This document shows positions 19,146-28,782 of a DNA stretch of 36,090 bases, in pieces. The notes beneath the pieces are model-generated. The model was given only the letters and a program-made list of their open reading frames with translations. It was not told where the DNA came from and did not search any database. Every line of letters begins with the position of its first letter. Positions within the stretch are counted from its first letter, which is position 1. The DNA is taken from positions 1-36,090 of the forward strand of contig JAMCUI010000009.1 of NCBI GenBank assembly GCA_023379265.1, written 5' to 3'. Source of the DNA: Patescibacteria group bacterium (GTDB lineage Bacteria > Patescibacteriota > Microgenomatia > 2-02-FULL-39-11). The position numbers and the translations under genes are program-made.

Positions 19146-19232
19146 AATCATATTATAGCTCCTAAATTATTTTTTTGATGGTGGAAAATCGAAATGAAAA
19201 TAGAATAAGGTAAATAGAGAGAGCCCCGTGCT

Positions 19233-19829
19233 TTAACCCGGGTGGACTCCACTGCGTAGGAATTTTAGATATTTAGATGTTTTTTGAATGTTTTTTTTCA
19301 GTTTTAATAGACTTTTTTCTGATTTATCCTCGATGTCTACCTTGACTTTACCCCCGTCCCTTTTTATACCAGAAAAGATCTTTTTCTGCTTGGTAAACAG
19401 ATATTTGAATATATCTTTTTCCACAATAAAACCAATGAGTTTCTCCCTTTTGTCGATGACTGGCAAAATCCGCTTATTATAAGCCAGCATACGTGATAAT
19501 GCCTTAAAAACGTCGTGGTTTCCGTAAACCGTATAGACTGTTCTATTCATTACATCCTTAGCAGTCAAATCTATATTGTCGGCCAATTTCTTTTCAACAT
19601 CATCAAGGGTGGGTGAGGTAGGGTAGAAATCCGTAAAAAACTCTCTGTAGTTCGGAACAAGATTTATCAGTAGGTCTTCAGCTGTTATGATTCCTTGTAT
19701 TTCGTTTTCTTTATCCAGAACAGGAACCATATGTATCTGTTCGTGGGAAATAAGATCCCATATCCTTTCAACAGGAGCATCGAGGTATACCGTTTTAGGT
19801 TTCAATCGCATCAGGTTTTTGACCTTCAT
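19233..19829 (-). CDS. CBS-domain pair protein
   Basis: Two CBS motifs: 'MRLKPKTVYLDAPVERIWDLISHEQIHMVPVLDKENEIQGIITAEDLL' and 'DVMNRTVYTVYGNHDVFKALSRMLAYNKRILPVIDKREKLIGFIVEKDIF'. Confidence 0.9.
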   Translation of the reverse strand: MKVKNLMRLKPKTVYLDAPVERIWDLISHEQIHMVPVLDKENEIQGIITAEDLLINLVPNYREFFTDFYPTSPTLDDVEKKLADNIDLTAKDVMNRTVYTVYGNHDVFKALSRMLAYNKRILPVIDKREKLIGFIVEKDIFKYLFTKQKKIFSGIKRDGGKVKVDIEDKSEKSLLKLKKNIQKTSKYLKFLRSGVHPG

Positions 19830-19926
19830 AGATGAAACCCTCTATTAATTTATATTTTAATCGTCTTATTGTCAAGAGAAGTGGAAAGGTTTTACGGTTG
19901 GGGCATATGTTACAATAAAATTGTAC

Positions 19927-20508
19927 ATGACTCTTGTTTCCTCAAAAATGGTTTCTTTGGGTACAAAAGCTCCTGACTTTCATCTCCCTGATGTTACTTC
20001 AGGGAAGATCATTTCATTACAGGACTTTGTAGAAAAAAAAGCGCTTTTATTGGTTTTCTTATGCGGGCATTGTCCTTATGTTATCCATGTGAAGGCTGGA
20101 TTAGCAAAGTTAGGGCGTGATTATGGTGATAAAGATTTGGCAATGGTTGCGATAAGCAGTAATGACCCTTCAAAGCATAGTGAAGATTCTCCAGAATCAT
20201 TAGCGCAGATGGCCAAGGAAGAAAGTTTTACCTTTCCGGTCCTTTACGATGAGACTCAAGAAGCGGCCAAAGCTTACAGTGCCGCATGTACTCCCGACCC
20301 GTTCCTGTTTGATGAAAATAGAAGCTTGGTATATCGTGGACAGCTTGATGATAGTAGGCCTGGAAATGGTATCCCCGTTACGGGGAAAGATATCAGAAAT
20401 GCTATTGATGCAGTATTGTCCGGTAGAGAGGTCCCAACCATGCAAAAACCAAGTATAGGATGCAGTATCAAATGGAAACCGGGTAACGAGCCGGATTATT
20501 TCAAATAG
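19927..20508 (+). CDS. Thioredoxin-like / AhpC-TSA family (PRX-like1) protein
   Basis: APDFHLPDVTSGKIISLQDF...LLVFLCGHCPYVIHVKAGL...ACTPDPFLFDENRSLVYRGQLDDSRPGNG. Confidence 0.88.
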   Translation: MTLVSSKMVSLGTKAPDFHLPDVTSGKIISLQDFVEKKALLLVFLCGHCPYVIHVKAGLAKLGRDYGDKDLAMVAISSNDPSKHSEDSPESLAQMAKEESFTFPVLYDETQEAAKAYSAACTPDPFLFDENRSLVYRGQLDDSRPGNGIPVTGKDIRNAIDAVLSGREVPTMQKPSIGCSIKWKPGNEPDYFK

Positions 20509-20626
20509 ATTCCTGATTTTCGTATTTTGCCGCGTCTTCGGGTTTTAGCCAGAAGTTGTGGATGAAGGTGAGAGGATTATATTATTCCTGATTTTCGTAT
20601 TTTGCCGCGTCTTCGGGTTTTAGCCA
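20509..20626 (-). repeat. 43-bp exact direct repeat, offset 75 bp, at the 3' end of the zinc-ribbon gene
   Basis: attcctgattttcgtattttgccgcgtcttcgggttttagcca at 20509-20551 and 20584-20626. Confidence 0.95.
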
Positions 20627-21100
20627 TTGTACATATGTGCAGCCTGTGGCTTCCCGCTTTATTTTATCCCAGCCGGCTGTCGAACATTTTTTCATCTTTT
20701 TACCTTTGGCGGTAGTATAAAGGACCAGTTTTGCGCCGCACTCTGGACATTTTTCGTCAAGTTCTATGGATGTTCCTGTAATCCATTGTACATAGTCGCA
20801 ACCAGTGGGTTTGCGGTTTTCATTATCCCATCCTGCTGTTGAGCATTTCTTCAACTTTTTGCCGAATCTGGTAACCGCAAGCAAGAGCGGCGCTCCACAC
20901 TTGGGACATTTCTCCTCAAGTGTTTTTGGTTCAATCGGGAACCATTTGACAAATGTGCATCCTTCCGTCTTCCTGGTTTGCGGATCGTATTTGCCGGCGC
21001 TGCACCTTTGCAATTTGCGGCCAGTAGGCGTGGTCACAATTTCTCCCAGAGGTTCGCCGCATTTGGGACAGATATCTTCAGGACTGGGTGTGTCACTCAT
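20582..21100 (-). CDS. Triple zinc-ribbon protein (topoisomerase-C4-like fingers)
   Basis: Three repeats of CPKCGxPL...GKKLKKCSTAGWD...R..TGCxYVQW. Confidence 0.82.
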   Translation of the reverse strand: MSDTPSPEDICPKCGEPLGEIVTTPTGRKLQRCSAGKYDPQTRKTEGCTFVKWFPIEPKTLEEKCPKCGAPLLLAVTRFGKKLKKCSTAGWDNENRKPTGCDYVQWITGTSIELDEKCPECGAKLVLYTTAKGKKMKKCSTAGWDKIKREATGCTYVQWLKPEDAAKYENQE

Positions 21101-21208
21101 ATGTATGTATTATACTTCCCGTTTGTGAGAATACGGTCAGTATATATATTTTGTTTGAAAAAAAGCTGAAAGTAAAGAGCGAGTTTTTTATAGTATAATG
21201 TCTGCATT

Positions 21209-22378
21209 ATGAATGACCAGATAATCTGTCCTTACTGTAAACATACAATTCCTCTTACCGAAGCTTTATCCCACCAGATTCAGGAGAAATATCAGAAGTT
21301 TTACCGCCAGAGGCTGGCTGAAGAAAAGACAAAAATTGAAGAAGCATTAAAAGAAGAAATAGGCAGGAAGCTGAAAAGTGAAGTGGAGCTTGAGTTGAAG
21401 GATAAAGGTAATGAAGTGGAAGAGCTGAGAAAACAGAATAAAAGCTTATCTGATCAGCTTTTGGAAATAAATAAACTCATGAGGACATTAAAGTCGGAGA
21501 ATGAGCAAAGTAGACTGGAGATGGAAAAAAGGATTGCCAACCAAGAAGAAAAGATAAGGCTTGAGGAAAATAAAAGGGCAAATGAAGAGTATAAACTCAA
21601 AATCCTAGAAAAAGATAAGAAACTTGATGATGCCCTGAAGATGGTGGAGGAATATAAACGAAAGTTAGAACAGGGTTCACAACAACTACAGGGTGAAGTA
21701 TTGGAGTTGGAGCTTGAAAATATATTAAAGCGCGAATATCCATACGACGAGATTTTACCCGTTGCAAAAGGAGTAAGGGGAGCAGATGTGCTCCAAAAAG
21801 TGAGAGCCAACAATGGCAGGGACTGTGGAGCAATTGTCTGGGAGTCCAAAAGGACAAAGGCCTGGAACAATGATTGGATAGTCAAACTGAAAGAAGATCA
21901 GAGGGAAGCCAAGGCTGAAATAGCCGTTATTATCACTCAGATATTGCCGGATGGCATAAACAATTTTGGGATAATAAATAATGTATGGGTTGGTAATTTT
22001 GAATCTGTTTACGGGTTATCCCTTGTACTCCGCCGGTCGCTTCTCGAGATTACCTCCGCAAAATACGCCAATATTAATAGGCAAAGCAAGATGGATATAC
22101 TCTACAAATATTTCACCGGAGTGGAATTCAAGCAGAGACTCGAAGCAGTTTTGGAATCATATGATGCGATGAAGGATGACCTTGAAAAAGAAAAGCGTTG
22201 GTTCACACTCAAGTGGGCCAAACAGGACAAGAATATACGCAAAGTTTTTGATAATCTTTCCGGAATGTACGGCGATCTGCAGGGTATGTTGGGTCGGTCA
22301 CTGCCGGATGTCAAAGGTCTTGATATGCTGCCTTCACCTGACGAGAAAAGCGCAGACCAAACAAATCTTGATTTTTAA
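21209..22378 (+). CDS. DUF2130 domain protein
   Basis: N-terminal zinc motif CPYCKHTIPL, coiled coil, then LELENILKREYPYDEILPVAKGVRGADVLQKV...GAIVWESKRTKAWNNDWIVKLKEDQR, typical of DUF2130. Confidence 0.88.
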   Translation: MNDQIICPYCKHTIPLTEALSHQIQEKYQKFYRQRLAEEKTKIEEALKEEIGRKLKSEVELELKDKGNEVEELRKQNKSLSDQLLEINKLMRTLKSENEQSRLEMEKRIANQEEKIRLEENKRANEEYKLKILEKDKKLDDALKMVEEYKRKLEQGSQQLQGEVLELELENILKREYPYDEILPVAKGVRGADVLQKVRANNGRDCGAIVWESKRTKAWNNDWIVKLKEDQREAKAEIAVIITQILPDGINNFGIINNVWVGNFESVYGLSLVLRRSLLEITSAKYANINRQSKMDILYKYFTGVEFKQRLEAVLESYDAMKDDLEKEKRWFTLKWAKQDKNIRKVFDNLSGMYGDLQGMLGRSLPDVKGLDMLPSPDEKSADQTNLDF

Positions 22379-22419
22379 TTTCCCATCATGCTTTAATGTT
22401 TGTGTGATAAAATACATTC

Positions 22420-22896
22420 ATGAAATTGAAAGTTGACCAAAAAGCGCCTGATTTCAATCTTTCTGACAGAGATGGTGAGATACATAAACTTTCTGATTAT
22501 AAAGGCGAGTGGTTGCTTATTTATTTTTATCCCAAAGATGACACTCCCGGTTGTACAATAGAAGCGTGTGAATTGCGCGATAACCTGCCGGAATTTAATA
22601 AACTTGGTGTTAGGGTGATAGGGATAAGCACTGATTCGGTAGCTAGTCATGCAAAATTCTCAGAGAAGTATAAGTTGCCATTTACTCTTCTTTCCGATTC
22701 AGAAAAAAAGACTGTCAGAGATTATGATGTCTGGGGACCCAAAAAATTTATGGGAAGAGAGTTTTTGGGTACGAAAAGAACTTCTTTTTTAGTAAATCCT
22801 GACGGGAAAATAGCGAAAATCTACGTAAATGTCCAACCTAAAGTTCATGTCAGTGAAGTACTCAAGGATATCACACCCTTGAAAAATAAAAAGTAA
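22420..22896 (+). CDS. bcp: Peroxiredoxin, Bcp/PrxQ type
   Basis: KAPDFNLSDRDGEIHKLSDYKGEWLLIYFYPKDDTPGCTIEACELRD... Confidence 0.95.
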   Translation: MKLKVDQKAPDFNLSDRDGEIHKLSDYKGEWLLIYFYPKDDTPGCTIEACELRDNLPEFNKLGVRVIGISTDSVASHAKFSEKYKLPFTLLSDSEKKTVRDYDVWGPKKFMGREFLGTKRTSFLVNPDGKIAKIYVNVQPKVHVSEVLKDITPLKNKK

Positions 22897-22948
22897 CCTG
22901 CTGGTTTTTTATAGTAATTTCCTCCGAATGGTAAAATATACCCTTAAT

Positions 22949-24178
22949 ATGACAAAAAAGTTTTTTATAAAGACTTTTGGATGTGCGCAAAATGAGTCCG
23001 ATTCGGAAAGGATAGCTTCCATGCTTCAGGCAAGGGGTATGGAAGAGACTAAAAATATTTCACGGGCTCATCACGTAGTCATAAATACATGCATGATAAG
23101 AGAGATGGCGGAGAACAGAGTATACGGCACAGTATACAACCTGACAAAGAAAAAATTGGCAAGTGGAATGCCAGAAAAAATTATAGTGACAGGCTGCATG
23201 GTGGGGATGGCGGCAAGGGATAAAACCGGTAAATTTATGCATCTTGTAAGAAAGCGGATGCCCAACGTGGATGAATTTCTGCCTATTGAAGAAGTAGGTT
23301 TTGACAATTCGCCGTTGCGGCAGGATTCAAAGAACGCTTGGGTGCCGATTTCAAACGGTTGTAACAATTTCTGTACGTTTTGCGTTGTGCCTTTTACCAG
23401 GGGGAGGGAGATAAGCAGGCCCTATCAGGATATTCTTGATGAATGTCGGAAATTGGCAAGTGAAGGTTATACCCAAATTACTCTTTTGGGAATGAATGTG
23501 AATTCTTACGGGGCAGATCTTGTGGTAGGCGAAGATAATGTCCAGGTTATGCGCGATATCGATAAAAAATATTTCCAAGGAAGAAAAGCTGTCTCTGCCT
23601 CAAAAGGGTATGAGTTGCCTGATGGCAGAATAGTAAAGCCGGTAATGGTGAAGCATCTCAACCGTTTGCGTATCCCCACGCTTTTTCCATATCTTCTAGA
23701 GGATATTTGTAAGATTACAGGGATAGAAAAAATAGATTTTATCTCTTCAAATCCATGGGATTTTTCCGGCGAGCTTATCGATGTTATCGCCAGAAATAAG
23801 AAAATTACAAGGAATATACATCTACCGGTCCAGTCAGGGAGCAATACAGTGCTTAAAAGAATGAATCGTTGGTATGATAAAGATAAATATTTGGGACTGA
23901 TAAAAAGGATGAAAAAGAAGATCTCAGATGTCAGATTTTCCACAGATATCATAGTAGGATTTTGCGGAGAAACTGAAAAGGAATTTCTAGAAACAGTAGA
24001 CCTGGCAAAAAAAGTAGGTTTTTACAAAGCATACCTTGCCATGTATTCCGACAGACCCATGACGGCAGCACACAAGGTTTTCGAGGATGATATTCCACAC
24101 GAGATAAAGAAAAAGAGATGGCAGATATTGGAGGAACTTATAAACAAACCCAACCTTTCCAAAAGATACAGGAATTGA
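22949..24178 (+). CDS. miaB: MiaB-type tRNA methylthiotransferase (radical SAM)
   Basis: KTFGCAQNESDSERI, SNGCNNFCTFCVVPFTRGREISRP, PVQSGSNTVLKRMNR. Start revised from 22928 to ATG 22949. Confidence 0.9.
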   Translation: MTKKFFIKTFGCAQNESDSERIASMLQARGMEETKNISRAHHVVINTCMIREMAENRVYGTVYNLTKKKLASGMPEKIIVTGCMVGMAARDKTGKFMHLVRKRMPNVDEFLPIEEVGFDNSPLRQDSKNAWVPISNGCNNFCTFCVVPFTRGREISRPYQDILDECRKLASEGYTQITLLGMNVNSYGADLVVGEDNVQVMRDIDKKYFQGRKAVSASKGYELPDGRIVKPVMVKHLNRLRIPTLFPYLLEDICKITGIEKIDFISSNPWDFSGELIDVIARNKKITRNIHLPVQSGSNTVLKRMNRWYDKDKYLGLIKRMKKKISDVRFSTDIIVGFCGETEKEFLETVDLAKKVGFYKAYLAMYSDRPMTAAHKVFEDDIPHEIKKKRWQILEELINKPNLSKRYRN

Positions 24179-24187
24179 AGCCAATTC

Positions 24188-25201
24188 TTATTTCATTTGA
24201 CCAGGCAGTATATTTTCCGGTGTCTTTTCTATTATTACTTCTTCTTTGACTAGCGGCGAGTTTAAGTCTATCTGTACTGATTGTACTTCAGGTATATCGC
24301 TAGTGACCGCTTTTTTTACATGGTCAAGCACATTTTCTATTTGTGTCGTGTTCAGGTTTTTGCTGATGTCCAAATCAAGGTCTACCAGGACTTTTTCTGT
24401 ACCGGTGTAGATAGCAGCAAGATGATTTATGGTGATAACCTCTGGAATTTTGGTGACGGATTCCCTGATTTTGACGATTATTGCTTTGGGGACGGCCATT
24501 CCTGCAATCAGGTTTCTGGTCTGGTAAGTAAGTATCAGGGCAAAAACTACCATGAGTATACCTATAAAAATTGCACCTAATCCGTCAAAAAAAAGTATCC
24601 CAGTTAAGTCGTACATTGCAATTGCAGCCAGTCCGATAAGAGCAGATAATGTTCCGAGAAGGTCCTTTATGAGAGTAGTTTTGACCAATTGTTTACCTGA
24701 GACCTTAAAGACGTGTATTAGGTTTGTGCCTGGAATATGGAGTTTTTTTACACTCTGCATGAGTGAATAGCTGTTGGTGATGACAGAAAAGAAAAGAATT
24801 CCCAGTGCCAGCCATTTACCGTGAATTATTTCAGGGGCTCTAGTTTGCGAATATCCACGCCAAAGAGATAAACCGCTTCCCAAGAAAAGCATCACCATAG
24901 ATGAAAGGAGCGACCAAAAAAATACTTCCCTTGTATAGCCGAAAGGATGGGAAGGGTCTTTGGGTTTGTTAGACCTGCGGTATCCGATTATTAGAAGGTA
25001 TGAGCCTAAGGTGTCGGTGACTCCTTGTACCATTTCTGCAAAAATGACCGCGCTTCCAGTAATTACCGCAACAACAATATTTGTAACGACGTCCAGAATG
25101 TCAACAAAGAAAGAAATGAAGAGTACTCTTTTGGTAGTGATTTTGGTTTGCATCGGTAGTTTTTTCCAATGAAACTTTACATTAGAATATAAGCATACCA
25201 A
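24188..25201 (-). CDS. Cation diffusion facilitator (CDF) transporter; ATG at MQTKI may be the real start
   Basis: SAVIFAEMVQGVTDTLGSYLLIIGYRRSNKPKDPSHPFGYTREVFFW and C-terminal cation-efflux domain. Confidence 0.88.
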   Translation of the reverse strand: MVCLYSNVKFHWKKLPMQTKITTKRVLFISFFVDILDVVTNIVVAVITGSAVIFAEMVQGVTDTLGSYLLIIGYRRSNKPKDPSHPFGYTREVFFWSLLSSMVMLFLGSGLSLWRGYSQTRAPEIIHGKWLALGILFFSVITNSYSLMQSVKKLHIPGTNLIHVFKVSGKQLVKTTLIKDLLGTLSALIGLAAIAMYDLTGILFFDGLGAIFIGILMVVFALILTYQTRNLIAGMAVPKAIIVKIRESVTKIPEVITINHLAAIYTGTEKVLVDLDLDISKNLNTTQIENVLDHVKKAVTSDIPEVQSVQIDLNSPLVKEEVIIEKTPENILPGQMK

Positions 25202-25228
25202 GAGGAGAGTCTTGAAGCAATAAATGTT

Positions 25229-26260
25229 ATGAGAAAAGATAAAGTTCTTATTATTTGTGGATCGACAGCGACAGGTAAGACTGATCTTGCGGTTAGGTTA
25301 TGTAAAAAATACTCTGGGGAGATTGTATCAGCGGACTCCCGTCAGGTTTACCGTGGATTGGATATATTGACAGGGAAAGATATAGACAAAAACTCAAAAC
25401 TTAAATGCCCCTTCGACCAAACGGTAAGAAGGATTCATGATGATTACAACTCAAAATTAAATGAGTCTAGTTGTGCAGTGAGAATTGGTTACAGATTGAA
25501 AGAGGAAATCCCTATCTGGTTGACTGATATGGTTGAACCTGACTACGGTTTCAATGTGAAGGAATATAAGGATGTTGCTATGAAAGTGATAAATTTCATA
25601 AATCTGCATGGTAAACTGCCAGTGGTTGTAGGGGGAACTGGGTTTTATATAAAATCTCTACTTTATCCAACTGAAACATTTAGTGTTTATCCTGATATCA
25701 AATTGAGGAATCAATTGGATAAACTTCCACTTGTACGCTTACAACAGAGGTTAGTTATAGAAGACAGAAATAAATGGGAAAACATGAACTACTCTGACAA
25801 GCAAAATCCCCGAAGGCTGATAAGGGCAATCGAGGTGGCAAAATCTAGGGTTCAGTTAGATAGTAAAAAAGATAATGGGTATCTCACACAAAAATCTGAT
25901 GTTTTAATTCTTGGGCTAAAAGCTCCCTATCCAGTGTTGTATGAAAGAATTGATAAGAGAGTAGAGGAAAGATTTGCCGACGGGGCCATAGACGAGGTGG
26001 AGAAAATTCTGGAAAAAGGATACAGTTGGGATTTGCCGTCACTGACGTCAACAGGAGCAATCCATCTCAAAGAGATTATTCAGGGTACAAAACACTCTTC
26101 CGAAGCTTTAATGGCATGGAAGTGGGATGAGCATGCGTTTGCCCGCAGGCAAATGGTTTTTTTCAAGAAACTAAAGAATATATTGTGGTTTGATATCAGT
26201 AGAAAAAGTTATATGGGAGAGATAGATGATGCAGTGGGAAAATGGTACAATCAGAATTAG
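25229..26260 (+). CDS. miaA: tRNA dimethylallyltransferase
   Basis: ICGSTATGKTDLAVRL, IVSADSRQVYRGLDILTGK, VVVGGTGFYIKSLL, NPRRLIRAIEV, FARRQMVFFKKLK. Confidence 0.93.
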   Translation: MRKDKVLIICGSTATGKTDLAVRLCKKYSGEIVSADSRQVYRGLDILTGKDIDKNSKLKCPFDQTVRRIHDDYNSKLNESSCAVRIGYRLKEEIPIWLTDMVEPDYGFNVKEYKDVAMKVINFINLHGKLPVVVGGTGFYIKSLLYPTETFSVYPDIKLRNQLDKLPLVRLQQRLVIEDRNKWENMNYSDKQNPRRLIRAIEVAKSRVQLDSKKDNGYLTQKSDVLILGLKAPYPVLYERIDKRVEERFADGAIDEVEKILEKGYSWDLPSLTSTGAIHLKEIIQGTKHSSEALMAWKWDEHAFARRQMVFFKKLKNILWFDISRKSYMGEIDDAVGKWYNQN

Positions 26261-26300
26261 TCACGAATTGTTAGGTATGTGGTTAAAATGAAAGAAACGT

Positions 26301-27275
26301 ATGCCATCAAAGATTGAGATATCACACAAGACTATAATTTTTACCGTAATTTTCCTTCTTACGTTATGGTTTTTGCTGCAGCTGAAAGAAATCATTTTTC
26401 TCATCTTCATTTCCTTTATACTCATGGCTGCGTTCAAACCATTGGCTGATTATTCAGATACAATTCATGTACCCAGGATTCTTTCTATAATTCTAATTTA
26501 TATTCTTATTATTGCCTTTCTCTTTTTTGCAGGAAGTTCAATATTACCGGTTTTAGCTGCCCAATCCATTCATCTAGCAGAAAAAATGCCAGAGTATCTT
26601 AATTCCGTCATACCTTTTGTTAAGATTGATTCTTCAGTTATTTCCCAGCAACTCACTCCAATCGGTCAGAATCTCCTAAACGTCACCATTGGTATATTTG
26701 CCAATATTGTGACTTTATTTACGATAGTAGTCATATCATTTTATTTGCTTTTGGAAAGAAAACATCTTGATAAGCAGTTGGCTGTTTTTATGGGAGTGGA
26801 AGGCGCCAAAAAAGTAGTAAAGATTATTATAAGGATTGAGGAACGGCTTGGAGCATGGGTTAGAGGGCAACTTTTACTCGGAGTCACTATTGGTTTGGCT
26901 ACGTTTGTGGGAATATCAATTTTGGGACTTCCTTACGCTCTGGCGTTGGCAATATTTGCGGGGATTTTGGAGATTGTACCCATCATCGGACCCATAATCT
27001 CTGCCATTCCGGCCGTTCTTATCGCACTTACCACTTCGCCTCTTTTGGCACTTCTGACTGTGGCAGTATATTTTATTATACAGCAGCTTGAAGCCCAGCT
27101 TATTGTGCCTGTGGTTATGGAGAAGGCAGTAGGAATTCCGCCTCTTGTCACAATTATTGCTCTTATGATGGGGGCAAAACTGGATGGTATTGCCGGAGCC
27201 CTTTTGGCTGTGCCTACTTTTGTGACTGTTGAAACGATAATTTCAGAGTACCTCAAGTTGAGAGAAACCCACTGA
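26301..27275 (+). CDS. AI-2E family transporter (PerM-like)
   Basis: Polytopic; 'ERLGAWVRGQLLLGVTIGLATFVGISILGLPYALALAIFAGILEIVPIIGPIISAIPA...QQLEAQLIVPVVMEKAVGIPPLVTIIALMMG'. Confidence 0.92.
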   Translation: MPSKIEISHKTIIFTVIFLLTLWFLLQLKEIIFLIFISFILMAAFKPLADYSDTIHVPRILSIILIYILIIAFLFFAGSSILPVLAAQSIHLAEKMPEYLNSVIPFVKIDSSVISQQLTPIGQNLLNVTIGIFANIVTLFTIVVISFYLLLERKHLDKQLAVFMGVEGAKKVVKIIIRIEERLGAWVRGQLLLGVTIGLATFVGISILGLPYALALAIFAGILEIVPIIGPIISAIPAVLIALTTSPLLALLTVAVYFIIQQLEAQLIVPVVMEKAVGIPPLVTIIALMMGAKLDGIAGALLAVPTFVTVETIISEYLKLRETH

Positions 27276-27472
27276 CGCAAGCCAGGTATCCTTCTGGCGT
27301 GGCGTTTATCACTCAAATAGTCAAATACAATCCGGAACAATGGCTGTGGCTTGATATCATATTTAGAGTTCCATCTCTTCTGAACCGACACGACGAGAGA
27401 AAGGTGGCGGGATTTGGGAAAGCGTGTAAATAACTTAGACTTTGTGGGAAATTTGTGATATAGATTAAAGAT

Positions 27473-28765
27473 TTACATCCATTTTATTTTCAAAAAGTGT
27501 GAAGCGCAGCTCATACAAGGATCGTAGGCTCTGACTATTTTTTCAATCTCAAGACTGATTTTTTCTTTTTCCTCCAAATTATTTATATTGTCATTTAGGA
27601 ATTTACTGATACTGCCTTCAATGCCTATCTGGTTCTGGCCGGTGGGTACGACAATTTGGCCCGATTTTATTTTCCCGGCATTGTCCACTTCCAGCCGGTA
27701 GTACAAAGTGCCTCTGGGTGCCTCAATTACTCCTATTCCCGTGCCCTCGTGTCGTGGAGCTATTACTGGTTTCTCCTCTTTCACTTCAAACTTTTTTATA
27801 ATATCTATGGAGGAATCAATTGCATGGAGTATTTCAATTGCTTGAGCTAGATTATTGTGAAAGATATTGGTAGAAGGAAAGAGATTTAGATATTTGGACG
27901 CACTTTTTTGGGTAGCCGGGTGGAGTTTTTCTTTGGCCAGATTGAGTCTGGCAAGAGCGCCAACCATATAGACATTTCCTGCGAATTTATAGCCGGAGGC
28001 ATGAGAATAGGGTATGGCTTTATGTTCTAGAAATTCACCGTATTTTTCCGAAGGTACAGTCTCCCCGTCACTCCTTTTCAGATCACCATAAAGGAAGGAA
28101 TATTCATCGTCGGACAGTCCGGCAAAAACAATATCATCTCTGTTCAATTTTTTGTCTTTTTGGGCTAATATTTCCATAAGGTTCAATATTTTTTCTCTTA
28201 TTGCTTGAAGTTCAGGGATGCTTTTTTGTAAATCTTGTGTCGTTGGCAGTTTAGTAAAACCGCCAACAGTTAGAAACGGAGCATGGACAGATCTGCCTCC
28301 TACTCTTTTTGAGAGGTTGTTTCCTACCGATTTGACAGAAAAAGTGTCATCCAGGAGTTTATGTTCTTCCGGGATTTTTTCGTCAAAGTCCAAAATGGAA
28401 TCATGTCCAAAAAGATCAGGTAGGACAAACACATATAGGTGTAACGCATGGTCCCTTATGATAAGCCCGTAATTTAAGAGTTTACGAAGTGTGATTGTCT
28501 GTTCTGTTGGTGTCAAGCCAATTGCGTTTTCCACTGCTTTTAGGGCACAAAGAAGATGTGCATTGGAACACGTTCCACAAATACGGGCTGTCAGCTGTGG
28601 GAGAGCAATGATGTCTTTTCCTCTTATTGCTTGTGTATAAAATCTTTTATATTCGGCAATTGAGAACTTCACATCCTGTACATTACCGTTTCTGACCTTT
28701 ACATTGCAGGCGGCTTTTCCTTCTATCTTTGATATGTCTGCTAAGGATAAATCCAGATCGTGCAT
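27473..28765 (-). CDS. NiFe hydrogenase large (catalytic) subunit
   Basis: L1 motif ARICGTCSNAH and L2 motif DPCMSCASHFLKIKWM at the C-terminus. Confidence 0.95.
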   Translation of the reverse strand: MHDLDLSLADISKIEGKAACNVKVRNGNVQDVKFSIAEYKRFYTQAIRGKDIIALPQLTARICGTCSNAHLLCALKAVENAIGLTPTEQTITLRKLLNYGLIIRDHALHLYVFVLPDLFGHDSILDFDEKIPEEHKLLDDTFSVKSVGNNLSKRVGGRSVHAPFLTVGGFTKLPTTQDLQKSIPELQAIREKILNLMEILAQKDKKLNRDDIVFAGLSDDEYSFLYGDLKRSDGETVPSEKYGEFLEHKAIPYSHASGYKFAGNVYMVGALARLNLAKEKLHPATQKSASKYLNLFPSTNIFHNNLAQAIEILHAIDSSIDIIKKFEVKEEKPVIAPRHEGTGIGVIEAPRGTLYYRLEVDNAGKIKSGQIVVPTGQNQIGIEGSISKFLNDNINNLEEKEKISLEIEKIVRAYDPCMSCASHFLKIKWM

Positions 28766-28782
28766 TTTTGATGTAATAAAAT

